Notes: generated by a model from the letters alone, not told the origin. A stretch of 64,000 nt of DNA from Sporothrix humicola (GCA_021396245.1 WNYE01000012.1:430174-494173); one strand, 5' to 3'; counted from the stretch's first letter, positions 36,553 through 49,091 are shown. Program-made: numbers and translations.

Positions 36553-38889
36553 ATGTCTCTTCCTGCAGATCTCCGCGTCTTGTGCCGGAAGCTGGCCGCA
36601 GCCTCACCGGCCGACCTGCCGGCGATGTGCCCTGTTCTCGTGGGCCACATCCTGCGGTGCGGTGAGCCGCTGTCGGCATCCTCTGAGCAGCCCGGCAAGA
36701 GCATCGGCAAGAACAACACGAACGAGGCGACGGTTCTCGTGCACAAGCTCAAAACACAGATCAACACTTTACTGCAAGGCAAAACGCCACAGGGCCGGTT
36801 CGCAGGCACAGTTCTTGCCAAGGCAGTCATTGACGTCGGCGGCTGGGAGAGTCTGCGGACGTGCGAGCCGTGGGTGCGCGGACTGCTTTCGATTTTGAAC
36901 AAGCCCGACCCGGCCGCCTCGAAAGAGCTGGCGATTGTGACGCTGACACGCATTTACACCCTCCTGCAAGCGTACCCGACACTGGTGCGCGAGATTGCGA
37001 CGCCTACCGTCCCGACGTTTGCCACAGCCTGTCTTCAGTTGATCAAACCTGTCACCGCAGGCCAAGGACAGCCGCCGAAAGCGCCGATGAATGTGGCCGA
37101 GACGATCACTCGTGCCCTCTCATCTCTGACCCCGCTGTACCCGACGACGCTGCGGCCGTTCGCGGTGCAGACCCGGACGGCGACCCGCGGATTTGTGGCT
37201 CCCACGGCCTCAGACGGCCTCACAATTCCTCCGTCGCTGCGTCGCAGTTCTCGGCAACTGCTGATTTTGCTGCACTACACGGCGGCCAAGAACGGCAACT
37301 CTGAGGAGTGGTCGAAACTGCTGACAGCGCTACTGCGGGATGCTCACGCTACGGCGGACCAGATCTTCCGGGCCATTCGCGAGTCGCGGGACCCTGGTCT
37401 GGGTTTTGCGGCGACAACAGTTTCGTTCGAGGGCGAACCTCTGGGCGGTGGCGACGGTGCAGACGAGCTGCCGGCCTGGACCGGTCTCGAGAGCGGCGCA
37501 CAGCGGCTGCTGGGCATCCTGGAGACGATTGCCCAGATCTTCCGGGGACCGACGAAACTGCCCGTCACCGTGCCTCTCGGATTGCTTTCCGGCCTCGTCT
37601 CACGCATTTCCGTCGTCTTTGCACCGACGACAGCCGCGCAAGAAAAGGACTACGCCTCGCTCATCAACACGAGCATCGGCCGCGAGGAGCGCGATGAGCT
37701 GTTTGCCATGCTGCCGAGCCTGCATGCGACGTCCCTCGAACTGCTGACGAGCATTGTCAAGCGCATGGGCGCGAGCACGGTGCCGCTTGCCTCTGATATT
37801 CTGGAAGACGCCGTGCGTATGTTCACATCGGATCGTCACGTCCCCCGCGTGCGCAAGAATGCCTATGTTCTGGTCAAGAGCTTGCTGCCACATGTGGGCC
37901 CGTCGTTTACGCGCAATACGGTCGATCTGCTCGCCAATGTGGTGCGCTCGAGTTGCCAGGATATTCTGGAGGCTTCGGGCTTCCTGCAGCAGGAGAAGAA
38001 GGACGACAAGCCCGTGACGGGGCAGAATGGCAGCAAGGGCGGTGCTGGCAAGGGTGGCGCCGGTCGCTCGGCAGCCTCTGCCAATGCTGACCTCTTCCTT
38101 AAGCCGCAGGCAAATGGTTCTTCACCTTCGCAAGGAGAACGCAAGGCTTCCATCAGCGCTGCCCACCTGCGCGCTGCCGAGAATCTGCTGGCCGCTGTCC
38201 TCGCCTACGTTCCCCCGCAGCACGTCAAAAAGGCCGACCGCACGCTGCTGGATCGCACAGCCATCTTGAGTGCCAACAAGGACGCCATGGTGGCGAGCGT
38301 GCTGCAGCCGTACGTGGACCAGAGTGGACGCTACTTCGCCAACACGATCCCCTTCTTGGCACGGGCGTATCCGCACGACGTGAGCATGGAGATCCTGCGG
38401 AGCAATCTACGGACGGCGCCGCACTATTACGGCAACATTTTTGCAGCGACGGCACCGGGCGAGGACGATGAGGAGGACGAGGAGGACGGTGAGTCAGCTG
38501 CCGGTGCTGAAGACGAAGAAATGGCCGAGGCAGACGAGGATGAGGCTATGACAGATGGGCCGGAGGCGAGTGCTACATTGACTTCTGGGGACACAACGGC
38601 TAGCACGGGCGGCTTTTCTATGCCGTCTGTGTTTGCCGAGCGGAGCAAGCCGACGCCCAGGCCAGATGCCACAGAGACTGCTGCTCCTGCCTTTGAGCCA
38701 CTGACTCTGAAGCGCAAGTCTGACGAGAAGGAAGAGGCATCTGCAGCAACAAAAAGGGTGGACACTGGCAAGGCGGCGGCACCTGTAGCCGCTCTTGCTG
38801 AGGCAGAAGATAGCGGTGACGACAGTGACGGTAGTGTCCAGCTGGAGATGGCGTTTGACGACGATGAAGAGAGCGGTGACGAGGAGTAA
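36553..38889 (+). CDS. Pre-rRNA-processing protein RIX1 (PELP1-like)
   Basis: This single-exon gene encodes 778 residues, in the size range of fungal RIX1. The N-terminal ~220 residues match the RIX1 domain: LRVLCRKLAAASPADLPAMCP, TVLVHKLKTQINTLLQG, GRFAGTVLAKAVIDVGGWESL and LTRIYTLLQAYPTLVREI. The middle is alpha-helical with HEAT-like character. The C terminus is strongly acidic, with a DEDDEEDEED-type run near residues 637-645 and a final Asp/Glu-rich tail. Basic KRKSDEK near 717-723 is a candidate nuclear localisation signal. In yeast the Rix1-Ipi1-Ipi3 complex acts in the nucleoplasm on ITS2 processing and pre-60S remodelling. The start ATG follows a short leader with no nearer upstream in-frame ATG. 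Confidence 0.9.
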   Translation: MSLPADLRVLCRKLAAASPADLPAMCPVLVGHILRCGEPLSASSEQPGKSIGKNNTNEATVLVHKLKTQINTLLQGKTPQGRFAGTVLAKAVIDVGGWESLRTCEPWVRGLLSILNKPDPAASKELAIVTLTRIYTLLQAYPTLVREIATPTVPTFATACLQLIKPVTAGQGQPPKAPMNVAETITRALSSLTPLYPTTLRPFAVQTRTATRGFVAPTASDGLTIPPSLRRSSRQLLILLHYTAAKNGNSEEWSKLLTALLRDAHATADQIFRAIRESRDPGLGFAATTVSFEGEPLGGGDGADELPAWTGLESGAQRLLGILETIAQIFRGPTKLPVTVPLGLLSGLVSRISVVFAPTTAAQEKDYASLINTSIGREERDELFAMLPSLHATSLELLTSIVKRMGASTVPLASDILEDAVRMFTSDRHVPRVRKNAYVLVKSLLPHVGPSFTRNTVDLLANVVRSSCQDILEASGFLQQEKKDDKPVTGQNGSKGGAGKGGAGRSAASANADLFLKPQANGSSPSQGERKASISAAHLRAAENLLAAVLAYVPPQHVKKADRTLLDRTAILSANKDAMVASVLQPYVDQSGRYFANTIPFLARAYPHDVSMEILRSNLRTAPHYYGNIFAATAPGEDDEEDEEDGESAAGAEDEEMAEADEDEAMTDGPEASATLTSGDTTASTGGFSMPSVFAERSKPTPRPDATETAAPAFEPLTLKRKSDEKEEASAATKRVDTGKAAAPVAALAEAEDSGDDSDGSVQLEMAFDDDEESGDEE

Positions 38890-38944
38890 TTTACAATGTA
38901 CCACTAGATAGAGATCTTGGGATATACAAACATCTTTTGCGTAT

Positions 38945-38950
38945 AATAAA
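38945..38950 (+). terminator. Poly(A) signal AATAAA, RIX1
   Basis: A canonical AATAAA lies 56 bases after the RIX1 stop, in the 298-base convergent gap before the WW-domain gene. Confidence 0.55.
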
Positions 38951-39187
38951 ACATTGATATGTTACTGTATGGTATATATTAAGCTGTTTTTGATAAAAAT
39001 AAACCAACTGTGGCTTCCAATAGCAATGATCCAAGTGTAACAACCTATGATGTCCAAACCCAAGACTCCAAAATAGACGCCAAAAAAGAAACAAAGTAAG
39101 TTATATAAACGCCGTTAAATAGGTCGCCTCAGTATTCAAATAGATATCATGTATGCCCTCTGCTCTTACTTTTTATCCTCGTCCCAC

Positions 39188-40039
39188 CTAATCCCTCAAC
39201 CACGCCCTCCGTTTCTCCTCTTTGCGTGCTCGCCGTTTCTCTTTAAACGCCTTCAGTTCTGACTTTGACGGCTTGATGCCGCTCCGCTCGGCCTTGAGGC
39301 TGCGGCCATCGTGGGCGCTGTTGGCCGCGGCAACGTCAAAGAAGCTGTTGAGCTGCCGGCTCGCCTTGGCGTCGTTGCTGTAGCGGGTGCCGGCACCCTC
39401 CTGGATGATGGCTGCCGCAGCAGCGGCGGCGGCAGCAATCCCGTCCTCGCCAGCACCCGCTGTGGCAGCGACACCCGCGTCTGGGTTGGCCTCGCCCTTG
39501 GCGTACCACGCGTTTGGATCGTAGTCGCCGTGGATGGCTGGATTGTAGCCGGTGACGGCCCCAGAAGCGGCGGCAGCGCCTGACGCGCTTGCGGACGGCA
39601 CCCGCGGATTCTCCCACTGGGTCTGCTGGGTAAACCGGTTGACAAAGTACCAGGCCTGGTGCTCGTCGCTCCACATGGGATCCCAGCCGTCGTCGTTTTC
39701 GGTCGGTCCTTGCTCTTCATCGGGAAGGGGTTCGTCGGGGAGTGGTGGAGGAGATGTCGGGGCGTCGCCGTCGGTGGCAGCTGCAGCAGCGTCCGATGGT
39801 ATTGACGGTTCGTCTTTGGCCTTTTCTGTGTCGTTCTTCTTTTCCTTCTCTGTCTTCTCGTCGTCTCCCTTGCTGTCGCTTGTTTCTGAAGGCTCGTCTT
39901 GCGGCTGGACTGTGGGCTCGTCTGCTGTTGGCTTTTCTTCTGTGGGCTCTTCAGCCGCCAGCTTGGTAGCCCCGACCTTCTCTGCGACTGGCGCAACCTC
40001 TGCCACGTCTTCTGGCCGTGCTTCTGCGGACGAGGCCAT
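39188..40039 (-). CDS. WW-domain protein
   Basis: This single-exon gene encodes 283 residues. Residues 1-110 are acidic and disordered, rich in Glu/Lys/Pro/Ala. One WW domain lies at about 116-148 with Trp119 and Trp142 and the expected aromatic centre (AWYFVNRFTQQTQWENP). A YNPAIHGDYDPNAWYAK segment, an Ala-rich stretch and a C-terminal basic region follow; the latter (KPSKSELKAFKEKRRARKEEKRRAWLRD, in part) is likely helical and nucleic-acid or nuclear targeting. WW domains bind Pro-rich ligands, and this architecture resembles nuclear WW proteins linked to transcription or splicing, but I cannot assign a specific orthologue. It converges on RIX1, and the ATG is the first in frame. Confidence 0.86.
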   Translation of the reverse strand: MASSAEARPEDVAEVAPVAEKVGATKLAAEEPTEEKPTADEPTVQPQDEPSETSDSKGDDEKTEKEKKNDTEKAKDEPSIPSDAAAAATDGDAPTSPPPLPDEPLPDEEQGPTENDDGWDPMWSDEHQAWYFVNRFTQQTQWENPRVPSASASGAAAASGAVTGYNPAIHGDYDPNAWYAKGEANPDAGVAATAGAGEDGIAAAAAAAAAIIQEGAGTRYSNDAKASRQLNSFFDVAAANSAHDGRSLKAERSGIKPSKSELKAFKEKRRARKEEKRRAWLRD

Positions 40040-40653
40040 CTTTGTTAGATTTGGTTGCCTGTCGTGTGCAGACGATGGAGGAAGGGATGTCGTTCAGTTG
40101 GCCGTGTCGCTGTTCAATGGAGTTCAGAGGACAATATATGATCGAGTAGTATTGTAAGACCGCTGAACTTCGCGTCAAATGCCGGGGTAGGGTGTCGTTG
40201 AAAAGATCTGAGGGAATCTTGAAAAGATCGCGACAAAAAGCAACAATGCACAGATCCAGTCGAAATCGTAAGCCCCACATAAAATGACGCAGGATTGTGT
40301 GCAAGATACAGTCATGTGACTACTCACGTGCCAGGCACAGATAGGTCATGCTAGCACATGCCCTGCCGTAGTCTCGGCAGCATTAAGCTTCTTTAGCACG
40401 TTCAGTGGCATTTTAGGGGTTCGGGAGTTTAACAAAACAATTAAATAGAGCAATCTAGATTCTTTATTTATTTAATCTGCAGCACCACAACTTGGCGCAC
40501 GTCAATCGTCGAGATACTATTGAAACTGAAACTGAAACTGCTATCAACTATCAACATGTCGCTTCTTAAATGATAAAATGCTGCCTTATGCCTTCCCCCA
40601 ATGCTAATATCATCTTCCTCCCCGTCTTGCCTATTTACATCCTGCACTGCCGT
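40040..40653. other. Intergenic region, WW-gene promoter and cupin 3' end
   Basis: Between the WW gene start and the cupin stop lie 614 bases. They include the cupin poly(A) signals (40463-40472, minus) and an AT-rich stretch; no gene is seen. Confidence 0.6.
40463..40472 (-). terminator. Overlapping poly(A) signals (minus), cupin gene
   Basis: TTTATTTATT on the plus strand gives two overlapping AATAAA hexamers on the minus strand, about 180 bases beyond the cupin stop codon. Confidence 0.5.
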
Positions 40654-41175
40654 CTACTGCGGCGGCTTCGGGCCAAGGACAGTGGCCGACAGCTCGGTGC
40701 CGTCCTCGAGCTTGACCTTATCGGCGCTGACCATGACAAACAGGATGCGGCAGGTCTCGGTGCCGCGGTTGACCCAGGCGTGGTTGGTGCCGCCCTGGAC
40801 CAGGAAATCGCCGGCTTTCAGGGTCTTCTCCTCGCCGTTGTCGAGGGACAGCACAATCTCGCCCGACACAACGACGGCGTAGTCGATGCTCTCGGTGCGG
40901 TGCATGGGCGCAGCGTCACCCGGCTTGAGGTTGGTGACGCTGAACAAGACACCGCCGGGCGGGCAGCGGGGCAGCCCTTGCTTCTTGTCTTCGGCGACGG
41001 CGACTTGGTTGTTGACGGGGACGGAGGGGCGGGTGTCGAAGACGGCAAACGACGACGAGTCGGGGCCAAAGGGGCGGAAGAGGCCGGCGGGGCCGTCCGA
41101 GGCAAAGACAGACGTGCCGTCCTTGGCATGGGTCGTGACAACCAGACGGGGCTCGATATCGGCAAGAGAAGACAT
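40654..41175 (-). CDS. Small cupin-domain protein
   Basis: This single-exon gene encodes 173 residues, a normal size for single-domain cupins. The conserved barrel spans about 85-160. Cupin motif 1 appears as GDAAPMHRTESIDYAVVVSGE, in which the usual HxH pair is reduced to one His followed by Glu, as in the HRTxSxDY subgroup. Motif 2 is AGDFLVQGGTNHAWVNRG, with the expected His and Asn. Metal binding through His, Glu and His is therefore possible. No signal peptide or membrane segment is seen, so it is probably cytosolic. Members act as dioxygenases, isomerases or small-molecule binders, and the substrate here cannot be inferred. The ATG is the first in frame after a GA/GT-rich leader on the minus strand. 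Confidence 0.87.
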   Translation of the reverse strand: MSSLADIEPRLVVTTHAKDGTSVFASDGPAGLFRPFGPDSSSFAVFDTRPSVPVNNQVAVAEDKKQGLPRCPPGGVLFSVTNLKPGDAAPMHRTESIDYAVVVSGEIVLSLDNGEEKTLKAGDFLVQGGTNHAWVNRGTETCRILFVMVSADKVKLEDGTELSATVLGPKPPQ

Positions 41176-44100
41176 TTTGGGTGGTAGGTGAGGAGTGGAA
41201 GTCGGTAGAGGAAGTGTTGGTTGAGGTGGTGGTATTTGTTGAGAAGTTATTGAAGAGAGAAGATGATGAGAAGATGATGGGAATGATTCAAGCTTTTTGA
41301 GTCCAAGAAGGTGGGAACTTGGAGCTTATTTATCTATTTACGAGACTGGTACGAAGACATGCGAATACATGCAGATCAAGATACAAGCTACTTGGGTTTA
41401 CAGTTCGCGGCTGGTGGCTGTGAGGGGTTGCCGCGTAGGAAGCTCTGCTGCGAACTCGAATTGTTTGCAAATGCAGTCAAAAGTCGGCCGAAGCGCGGTT
41501 GGAGCTCTCACTTTCCCCGCGCAGGATTGTCAGTTTGCCGTTGAGTGTTGCTGTCTGGCCGGGTTTGGTCCTCTTTGGTGCTGTTTGGAATCAGCACCTT
41601 GGCGGGACGATTCAACCGATTGCTCGCTGCCTGTCGCTTTCCGTCGCATTTCCTCGCCTTCAATCGCTGTCCGTTTCTGTTTTCTCGCTGCCTCGTCGCT
41701 AACTTGCTCCGACAGACAAAAGGACAGTAAGAAACTGGACAATTCACTCTGGATTTCCAATTGTCGTTTCGATAACCCGTGAGATTGTGTAAGCCGTTGT
41801 CTGCCTTCTTGGTTGAGGATTGCATTTTCTCCATGTCTGTTGTCGCATCACGGAAAGATCGACAGCGCGAAAGAAAGGCGCTTCCAAAGACACTCCACTG
41901 CCAGCAACGGTCCGGGGCTAACAGTCGGACATAGGCCCTGACAAGCCTTCTCTTTTTGGCGATGGTCAAGCAAAACGACAGTGAGGGACAGAGAAAAGGA
42001 TTACAGGTGCCTGTCAGCCTACGTCACGGACCCTCGTCTCACCTCACAGGGGTTCGTGGAACGTTAAGCCTCTAAATGCGAGCGTTCTCGTCCAGAACTC
42101 TTTGTGCGAGTCTGTGATTCCAGTTTGCTCATGGTTCATTAAGATTGATTGTTTATGCCCCTGTTTCTCGCTGTTAATTCAATGGCCGCCAGGCACGAGG
42201 CAAAAGACACGGCAGACTCCTTCTCGCGGCACTCGCATCCAATCGCATTCACAACCATTAAGAGTTGCAGTGGGCATCCGTTCTCACAAGATAATCTGCT
42301 TCAATACCCCGCGAACCATGGAGCAAGGCTCGGAGCTACAGTCTGTGGACAAAATTTGACAGACAACACAAGTAAGAATGACGTCGTCGGGCCGTTCTCG
42401 AGCCGCTCAGGAGTGACTTTCGAGCCGTTCAGCCACATTCAGGCACGGTTTGCATTGGTCATCAAGATCCTTCTGTTATTCTGTGCCTCGTTCTTATCGT
42501 TCTATTTTTGTCTGTGAAATGGTCGTCTCGATAACAAAGGATGCACTTATGCTGCCAGTCGGTGCATCGGCGAGTCGGAAAGCCGACCATCGCGATTTTC
42601 AAGGCAGACAAAAGGACCCCTGTGGATCAGCGCTGTTGATCCACTGATGAGCCACAACGTCCCCTGTGGACTGATGCTTCTGCTTTCTTTTCCTTCCTTT
42701 TCACACATTTGTTTATTCAGCATCGAATATAACGCAAGAAAACAAGGCAGTTTATGCACTCCAAAGGGCGTGCTTTGTCATGAATGTTGCATTTGATTCT
42801 AATAACATCGTGAAATCTGTTTATCCCCGAATAACACGGAGATAAACAAGAGTGACAATAAGTTGCCTTTTTCGGCGGAAGAGAGAGTGTTCATGTGTTG
42901 ATGTTCTCGGATGTGAATTTGAGAAGGGATTCTTCTTCGATTTTAAGAGTTTATCTCCTGGTCTGTTCTCTGACTCCATACCCAGCCCTGCACTCTATTA
43001 CTAAAAAATTTTCGTTCCATTTCTTCATTTCTCCTTTCCTTTCTTCGTTTTCATTCTCTCATCTTCTTCACCCTCCCAAACATACGATGCACGGTATTTG
43101 CTCCATAGATAGAGCGCCTCTTATGGACATGCCAGCGTCTCATCTCCTCAATGCCGCACCAAGTCCACTTAGCATCGCTTTGTATCAATATTCCCCCTCT
43201 GCTCCTCCATCGCCATCTCCGGTCTCGCCACGTGGCGCAAGTGACCCGCTCCGGAAGGATTCACTGACGAAACCGCTCAAAACTACACAAAACCACCCAA
43301 AGCCACGTGGCAATTCCCCGGCAAGGATGGCATGAGCCGGCCTGGAGTGGCATGATCGCTTTTTTCCTAGAGCTTATCTTCCGGAAATGCTGCGGTAACC
43401 AGCAAAAGAGCACACCGACAAGGTCGTATCCTGGACTTGAGGCAAAACTTTGTCAGACGACAAAAAAGCCCGGGCCACCGCCGGGACCATGTCGTATCTG
43501 ACGGCCAGAATTCGGGGCGAAGGAGCATAAAACGGCTTCTAGAAGGTGAGACCCGAAGAAAAGCAAAATATAGAAAACCATGACACTGGTGCAGGCCCGT
43601 CTATATCAACTCATTTTTCAAGGGATGAATTGCCGGCCGGTATCAGCCTCACGAGTGTTCGGCATGAGCGGCAGATGCCTTGATCCTCGTCCATATGTCG
43701 ATAATGGCCTCGAAATGGCCCAAATAAGCCAATTGAGTATTGGTGGCTGCGGGCCTGTTCCTTCGAAAGCGGATGTACCGAAAGCCACGTGGAAAACGTC
43801 GAGCAACCGTAGATGCAGACCATCTTGCTCAGGCTCCTACACCGAAATCCCGGTCGAGTCCGCCTTTTGAGAAACATTGGTAGTAACCTTTTTCCCATAG
43901 GCATATCCTTCGGCTCCAGAAGGTTGACCACTTGGTCAACCTCGACGTTCACTCGATGTTCCCACTGTTATCGTCTGACTGTTCCTGACGCTCGGAAAAT
44001 TATGTGCAGCGCCGGCGGTCATCCTCCTGTTCGAAGCAAGAAGATTGCAGAGCTGTTCATAATCCCGTGGTCGCCCTTTTCTTCTCAACGTTCTCGTAGG

Positions 44101-47100
44101 AGTAGTTTAATGGTATGTTCGTGAGAAACTCATTTCCGGACTTGCCCCAAGAGTGAGTTCTAGGGACGTATTTCGTGCTCGTTGAGGATATATTATGAAT
44201 AACAAGTTGTTAGAGGATTACTGTCTATGATGACGAACAATGATTGGGGAATCCTGAACATACCGCTACTTACCTTCTGCACTCTATTTAAAATCAATAG
44301 GTAGTTAATATGGTCTGAAAAACTGGTGGTCGAGATTTCAAAGAACCTTTGTCTACCAAACTGGAGAGAAATTCAAAAGACAAGAAAATTACTCACCAGT
44401 CATTCATCAAAATGCCAACGTCGAGAAAAAACACCTCCTTTCTAAGATTTTTCTTGGATTCTTTGGTAAAATATGGCTGCCATGTTCTAGACTCAATGCC
44501 CGCAGAAGATATTCGAGAGGGTCTCAGGGGCAACCTGTCAAACAAGGAATGGAGGAATCTGCATCCACCCTTTTGCATCTTGGGATAATGTCGGTTGTGC
44601 TCCTTGTTTGTCGAGTTTTCTCCTTCATACTGCGGAGTACATATTCTCTGCCAATATATTTCGTGTACCCCCACGAAAATTTGGCTCTTGACAGAACGCA
44701 TATGTCCTGCAAGGTACAGGCTGTATCTCGCTTGCACGAAGGATTTTGAGGCTTGAGATGCATCTTCACATCTCGGTAGCAGAGAGATAATGCTACTCTA
44801 GTCAGGGACGCGTCATGTTTAGACGACCCAGAGATTATTTCATGTTTGAAATCTTGCCCCTTTTACCATATGCCCTTTTTATGTCAGCCGCAGTTCGAAG
44901 CTGCTGACGGGGTGACTATGGCAGAACCAACACAGTATGCTCACCATCACACCATCCATATCTGTACAGGCGCATCTACGTGGCATCGTGGCTCATCTCT
45001 GAGAGTGTTTTTCAATCCCATGATACAGAGAAAAAGAATACAAAAGACACAAAATTAGGATATTTCGAGACAATGCTCTGTTCATACAGCGTCTTTATTC
45101 CGGAGCTGGGATACTTACATAAGTGTGTTTTTATTCTTCCCGATTCGGTAACTGATTCATCGTTTTGTGGTACCCATAAATGATAGCAAAGATAACATTA
45201 GTGGCGTTGGACCCTTGTCAATCGAGACCATCGCAAGTCAAGCGAAAGCAACAGAGGGAGTTCCAGAGCAAAAATAACAAAACGCAAAAACGGGCACAGA
45301 AATGGTGAGTTCAGTCACCACTTGGAAATAGCACAGCGGGTGTTCTGCCCGTTGGCGAATGGGCTATGTGGTCCCCGTTTTAGTGCAGGATTCACCAAGC
45401 ATTGTTAGCTGAGCATCTTGGAGCGCCACAGGTTTTAACTCACAGAATGGAGACTTGAATGGAGACGGAGACAGAATGGCGAGGAACCTGTGGTCTGCGT
45501 AAACTCCTGCATTTGAATCCAAAATCCTTTGTGGACAATTGCCGCTCTCATAGGAGAGGTCTCCGTTTTGCGTTTTCGTAAAGTGGCGTGTATTTGGAGT
45601 TGCATAAGTACTTGTAATAAATCTACAACGTTGCAAAGTATTCCAGGCGAAGAGCTCTCTCTGTGACATTGAACAAAAGAAAGAAAAATACGTGAGTCAA
45701 GAGTGGTTCAGCCTTCTCCGAGGTGTTCTAACACAAATGGGGAATATACGTCGTCCCCTAGAGCCTCTTGGCCGTGTCTTGGAGTTTCTTGGGGCTCTTT
45801 GTCTCTCTGCGAGATAGTTTTGTATAATAGAGTTACTTTCGCTTGCCAGCTTGCTGCATATAAATTGTTAACGAAATTGGTGCTCTCTTGGCTACGACGT
45901 ACAGTGCCACAGAATACGCAAGCCTTATGAGCAGGATTTATTTTGTGCAACTGGAATATTGCAAACAACGCCCAGGATGTATCGCCGCGAAACAGCGCAA
46001 AACACAACGGAAATAGGAAAGCCGAGTCCCACTGTCGAATAGTCTGTTTATTTCAGCAAGCTAGCACTCAAGCTGCTGTCTGCCTCCGTCTCAGACCAAA
46101 CAAACCCTGTCCCTGACCAGAAAACGGTCTCCATTAACCTAACCCTCCAAACAAACGACTGCTTTTTCACCAGTGCAACTAACACCATAGCGCCGGCGCA
46201 CAACCGTTTTCTGTTAAGCCTTTCGGAACTTTCAGAGAAAAAAACAGCCTCAACGACCCAAGCAAGCCAAGGCCGCGGGCGTCGTCACTGTCTGCTGGAC
46301 TACTCTCAAATCGGCGTAGAGTCTTGGAGCGAAGAAAACGCCACAGTACGCCGTCCGCGGGATACGGCACGGCAAGAGTCTGTGCGCCCGTCTTGTCTGT
46401 GAGTTTCTCCTTTTTCTCCCCTTTCATGTCTGTTTTTCCGTATTTTTCTCTCCGCCTTCTCCAATTTCCCCCTTTTCTATCTTCAGCTCGGCCGAGTTCA
46501 AAATTGAGAACAACACAGAAAAGTCAAAAGTACACCAAGACTCAACAAGTTCATGAAAGCGGGTGGCTTCCCGTCGGCCTCTGTGCTTGCCTCTAATTTA
46601 GTCAGAACGCCTCACAGACAGTCGGGGAAAAAAAAAAAGAAAGCCAAAAGAAAAGCCAAGGGACGACAAGCAATGCTCAGGCACAGTAGCAGCCGATCCA
46701 GCAGTTCACTTGTCCTGCGTTTTGTCGAGTATTTCCATTTCAATTGACAGCTATCAACCGTTAAATCTTGTGCCATTGTGTTATTTGTGTTCTTTTTCGA
46801 CTTTTATCAACTTCACTCTTTGGAGAAAATCACATCACCCCATAGGGCTACCAAAAGGCCCCCGTTGCACAAAAACCTGACCTCATGCGTCCCGCTGGGT
46901 TACCATTTTATCAACTTTTGTTCCCCTTTTTCGATTCCTTCCAGTCTGTCCGGCGTTGCACTATGGATCCAGCTTGCCTCTAAAGTTACAAGGAAAATGG
47001 AGACGAATTGGGACCCTTGCACTCTGTAAAATGGGGCTCCAACAATGCTCCGTTATTCGTTCATTGGGCCGGAAAGATGCGCAATCTTGCCAGGACCAAG

Positions 47101-49080
47101 ATCAACTAGCACCACAAAGGTGTTTGAGGTCGTTGAGGCAGGCTGGCTCGGCTGGCTCTGGAAATTCGGCACACGCAGCAATACGTCGTATTTTGTAACT
47201 TGTTTGTCATGCTCGATGCCAGGAGCCTCTTTCCCTCTTTCTGCCTCCTTCAGTAGAAGACCCACACCACCCTTGTATTCGGAAGGGGCCTGCCTGCCGG
47301 GAAACTGTGCGTGTGCTCTTGTGTTCCTGTCGTTCCTTCCTTTTGTGAATCTTTCCTCGTGGCGACTGTCGCATTCGCAGTGGGAAATCGACATTTCAAC
47401 GGAAGGCGCGACCGGCCTGTGCCTGCGTCTTGCGTGCCTTCCTTGTTGACAATCTGCACATCTGCCTATCTTCTGTCAACTTGATGGGTCCTTCCTTTTT
47501 GCGTGTCCAGAACATTTGGGGGCTGTTTTGACTCCTTTTTTTCTGTCTTCAGTATTCCAGTTATTCCCTGACAACATGACATGTCCCTTTGTTCCACAAC
47601 ATATTCTGGTATTCTCTTCCCAAGGCAATGGAAACTCCCTGTTCCCAGCGGGCGATGCATGCATGTGTCTCCATTGGGACGATTTCTGGGAACGCACGAA
47701 CCTCTCACAACGGCGATCTTCAGTCTTTTCTGACCTCTTCGATGCCCTTTCTCACTTTCTGATCTCGTTTTCACTCGGCTTGTTCCTTGATTCGTCCATC
47801 TTTCGTTTCCTATTCGAGCCATCCACAGCATGAACAGAAAACGGCCCCTGACTATGTTTGGGCATCTTCTCGTAAGATGCCTTTCCCATCTTGTTTCTCC
47901 GGGCAAAAACTCCACAATCACTGCCTCCCTTCTTGGCTCGATGGCCAGTTTGATACAGCGACGAAGACAGGAACGAGCCTTTCTCAAAATTGGACTGTGC
48001 TCCGTCCCGTTTTCCTTTTTTTACTTTTCTAACAACGGCACCCCGGCCAACTCAGCAACTCAGCTCCCATCCGTACGATGTGTGGAGTTTTGCTGGAGTT
48101 GACTAGAGTCTGCTAAAAGTTACAGTCTCCACTGCCCACTGGTCCTTCAGCACAAAGGCACACGAAGGCACGTCGATGGCGTGTTTTTGGACAGAAGAAA
48201 AAAAAGCAAAGAAGGGGGGTGAGAAAACTCAAAGATATCGGAATTGAGCATCTTCTCATATGGCGACATTTGTCTGTTTTCCCATCACTCTCGTCCACAG
48301 CAACAGACCCTGAATGAGATGGGGCACAGCATGTTGCACGTTTATAGTGCATTCTCATCTCTCCAGGGGGCCATCCTCGTTTCTACCAAACGAAATTCAA
48401 CCAACATACGACTCGAAAGGACTGGAATAATAGGGACAGGGGGAATAGACGGGGCGTGGAAGAGATTTTAGGTCGTTGGTCATGGTTCTTGGCCCCCTTC
48501 TTCGCCGCATCCTCCCCTTGGTCTTGCACATCCCTCCCCAACCTGGTCTTAGACTGCCCGACGGTTTCGAGACACTGCTTATTTTTCTGCATGTTTTTTC
48601 TGCATATTCCTTCTGGTCACTCTTCATCGGGTCTGTTGATTGTACCGCCCGTACCAGTTCATGCATCTCGAGCCTTTCTTCTTGTTTGTCCCGAATTTGC
48701 AAACCTTGCACCATCAGCGCCATCTCTGTTGCTCCTTTTTTTTTTCCAGCCCCATTCTCCATACGTTTGTACTTTTGTACTTTTGTCATCTGCTTGGTGC
48801 CATTTTGGGATATGTTTTTGCTCTTTTTGACTTTTCTGTGGTCATCAAAATCCCTGTCAACCTTGTCGATCCGGTCGCCCATCCGATAGACATCTTCGAC
48901 TGTCTCTTTTCTTTATTTGCGTCTTCTCCTTGTTCGTCTGCCATGTTTTGTATATAGTTCTGGGCCCGGCCACCACTTCTTCCTCCACTCTTCCCCCTGA
49001 GCCTGCTGGACGATCTTTTCTTTTTTTCCTGCCTGCAGCGTTGCAGCGTTGCAGTCTCCAGGACTTGATCGACAGAAAAG
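41176..49080. other. Second gene-poor region (~7.9 kb)
   Basis: No exon chain with recognisable domains is found. The largest frames (41297-41782 +, 41508-41969 -, 48397-48882 -) look like chance or mirror images of pyrimidine tracts. A plus-strand CT-rich run at 43010-43080 precedes an 82-codon Ser/Pro-rich frame at 43087-43335 that I cannot validate. Strong CT-rich plus-strand DNA from about 48.4 to 49.0 kb is probably the promoter and leader of the PTH11-like gene. A tRNA box-A-like TAGTTTAATGG occurs near 44104 without a matching box B. Confidence 0.55.
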
Positions 49081-49091
49081 CACATCGACAG

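Noticed and set aside
44085..44200. tRNA-like TAGTTTAATGGTA flanked by CTCAACG/CGTTGAG
   Set aside because: The flanking repeats are about 95 bases apart, box B is not recognisable and no anticodon arm forms.
48397..48882. 161-codon minus-strand frame
   Set aside because: It is antisense to the CT-rich promoter of the PTH11-like gene and its basic composition follows from that tract.
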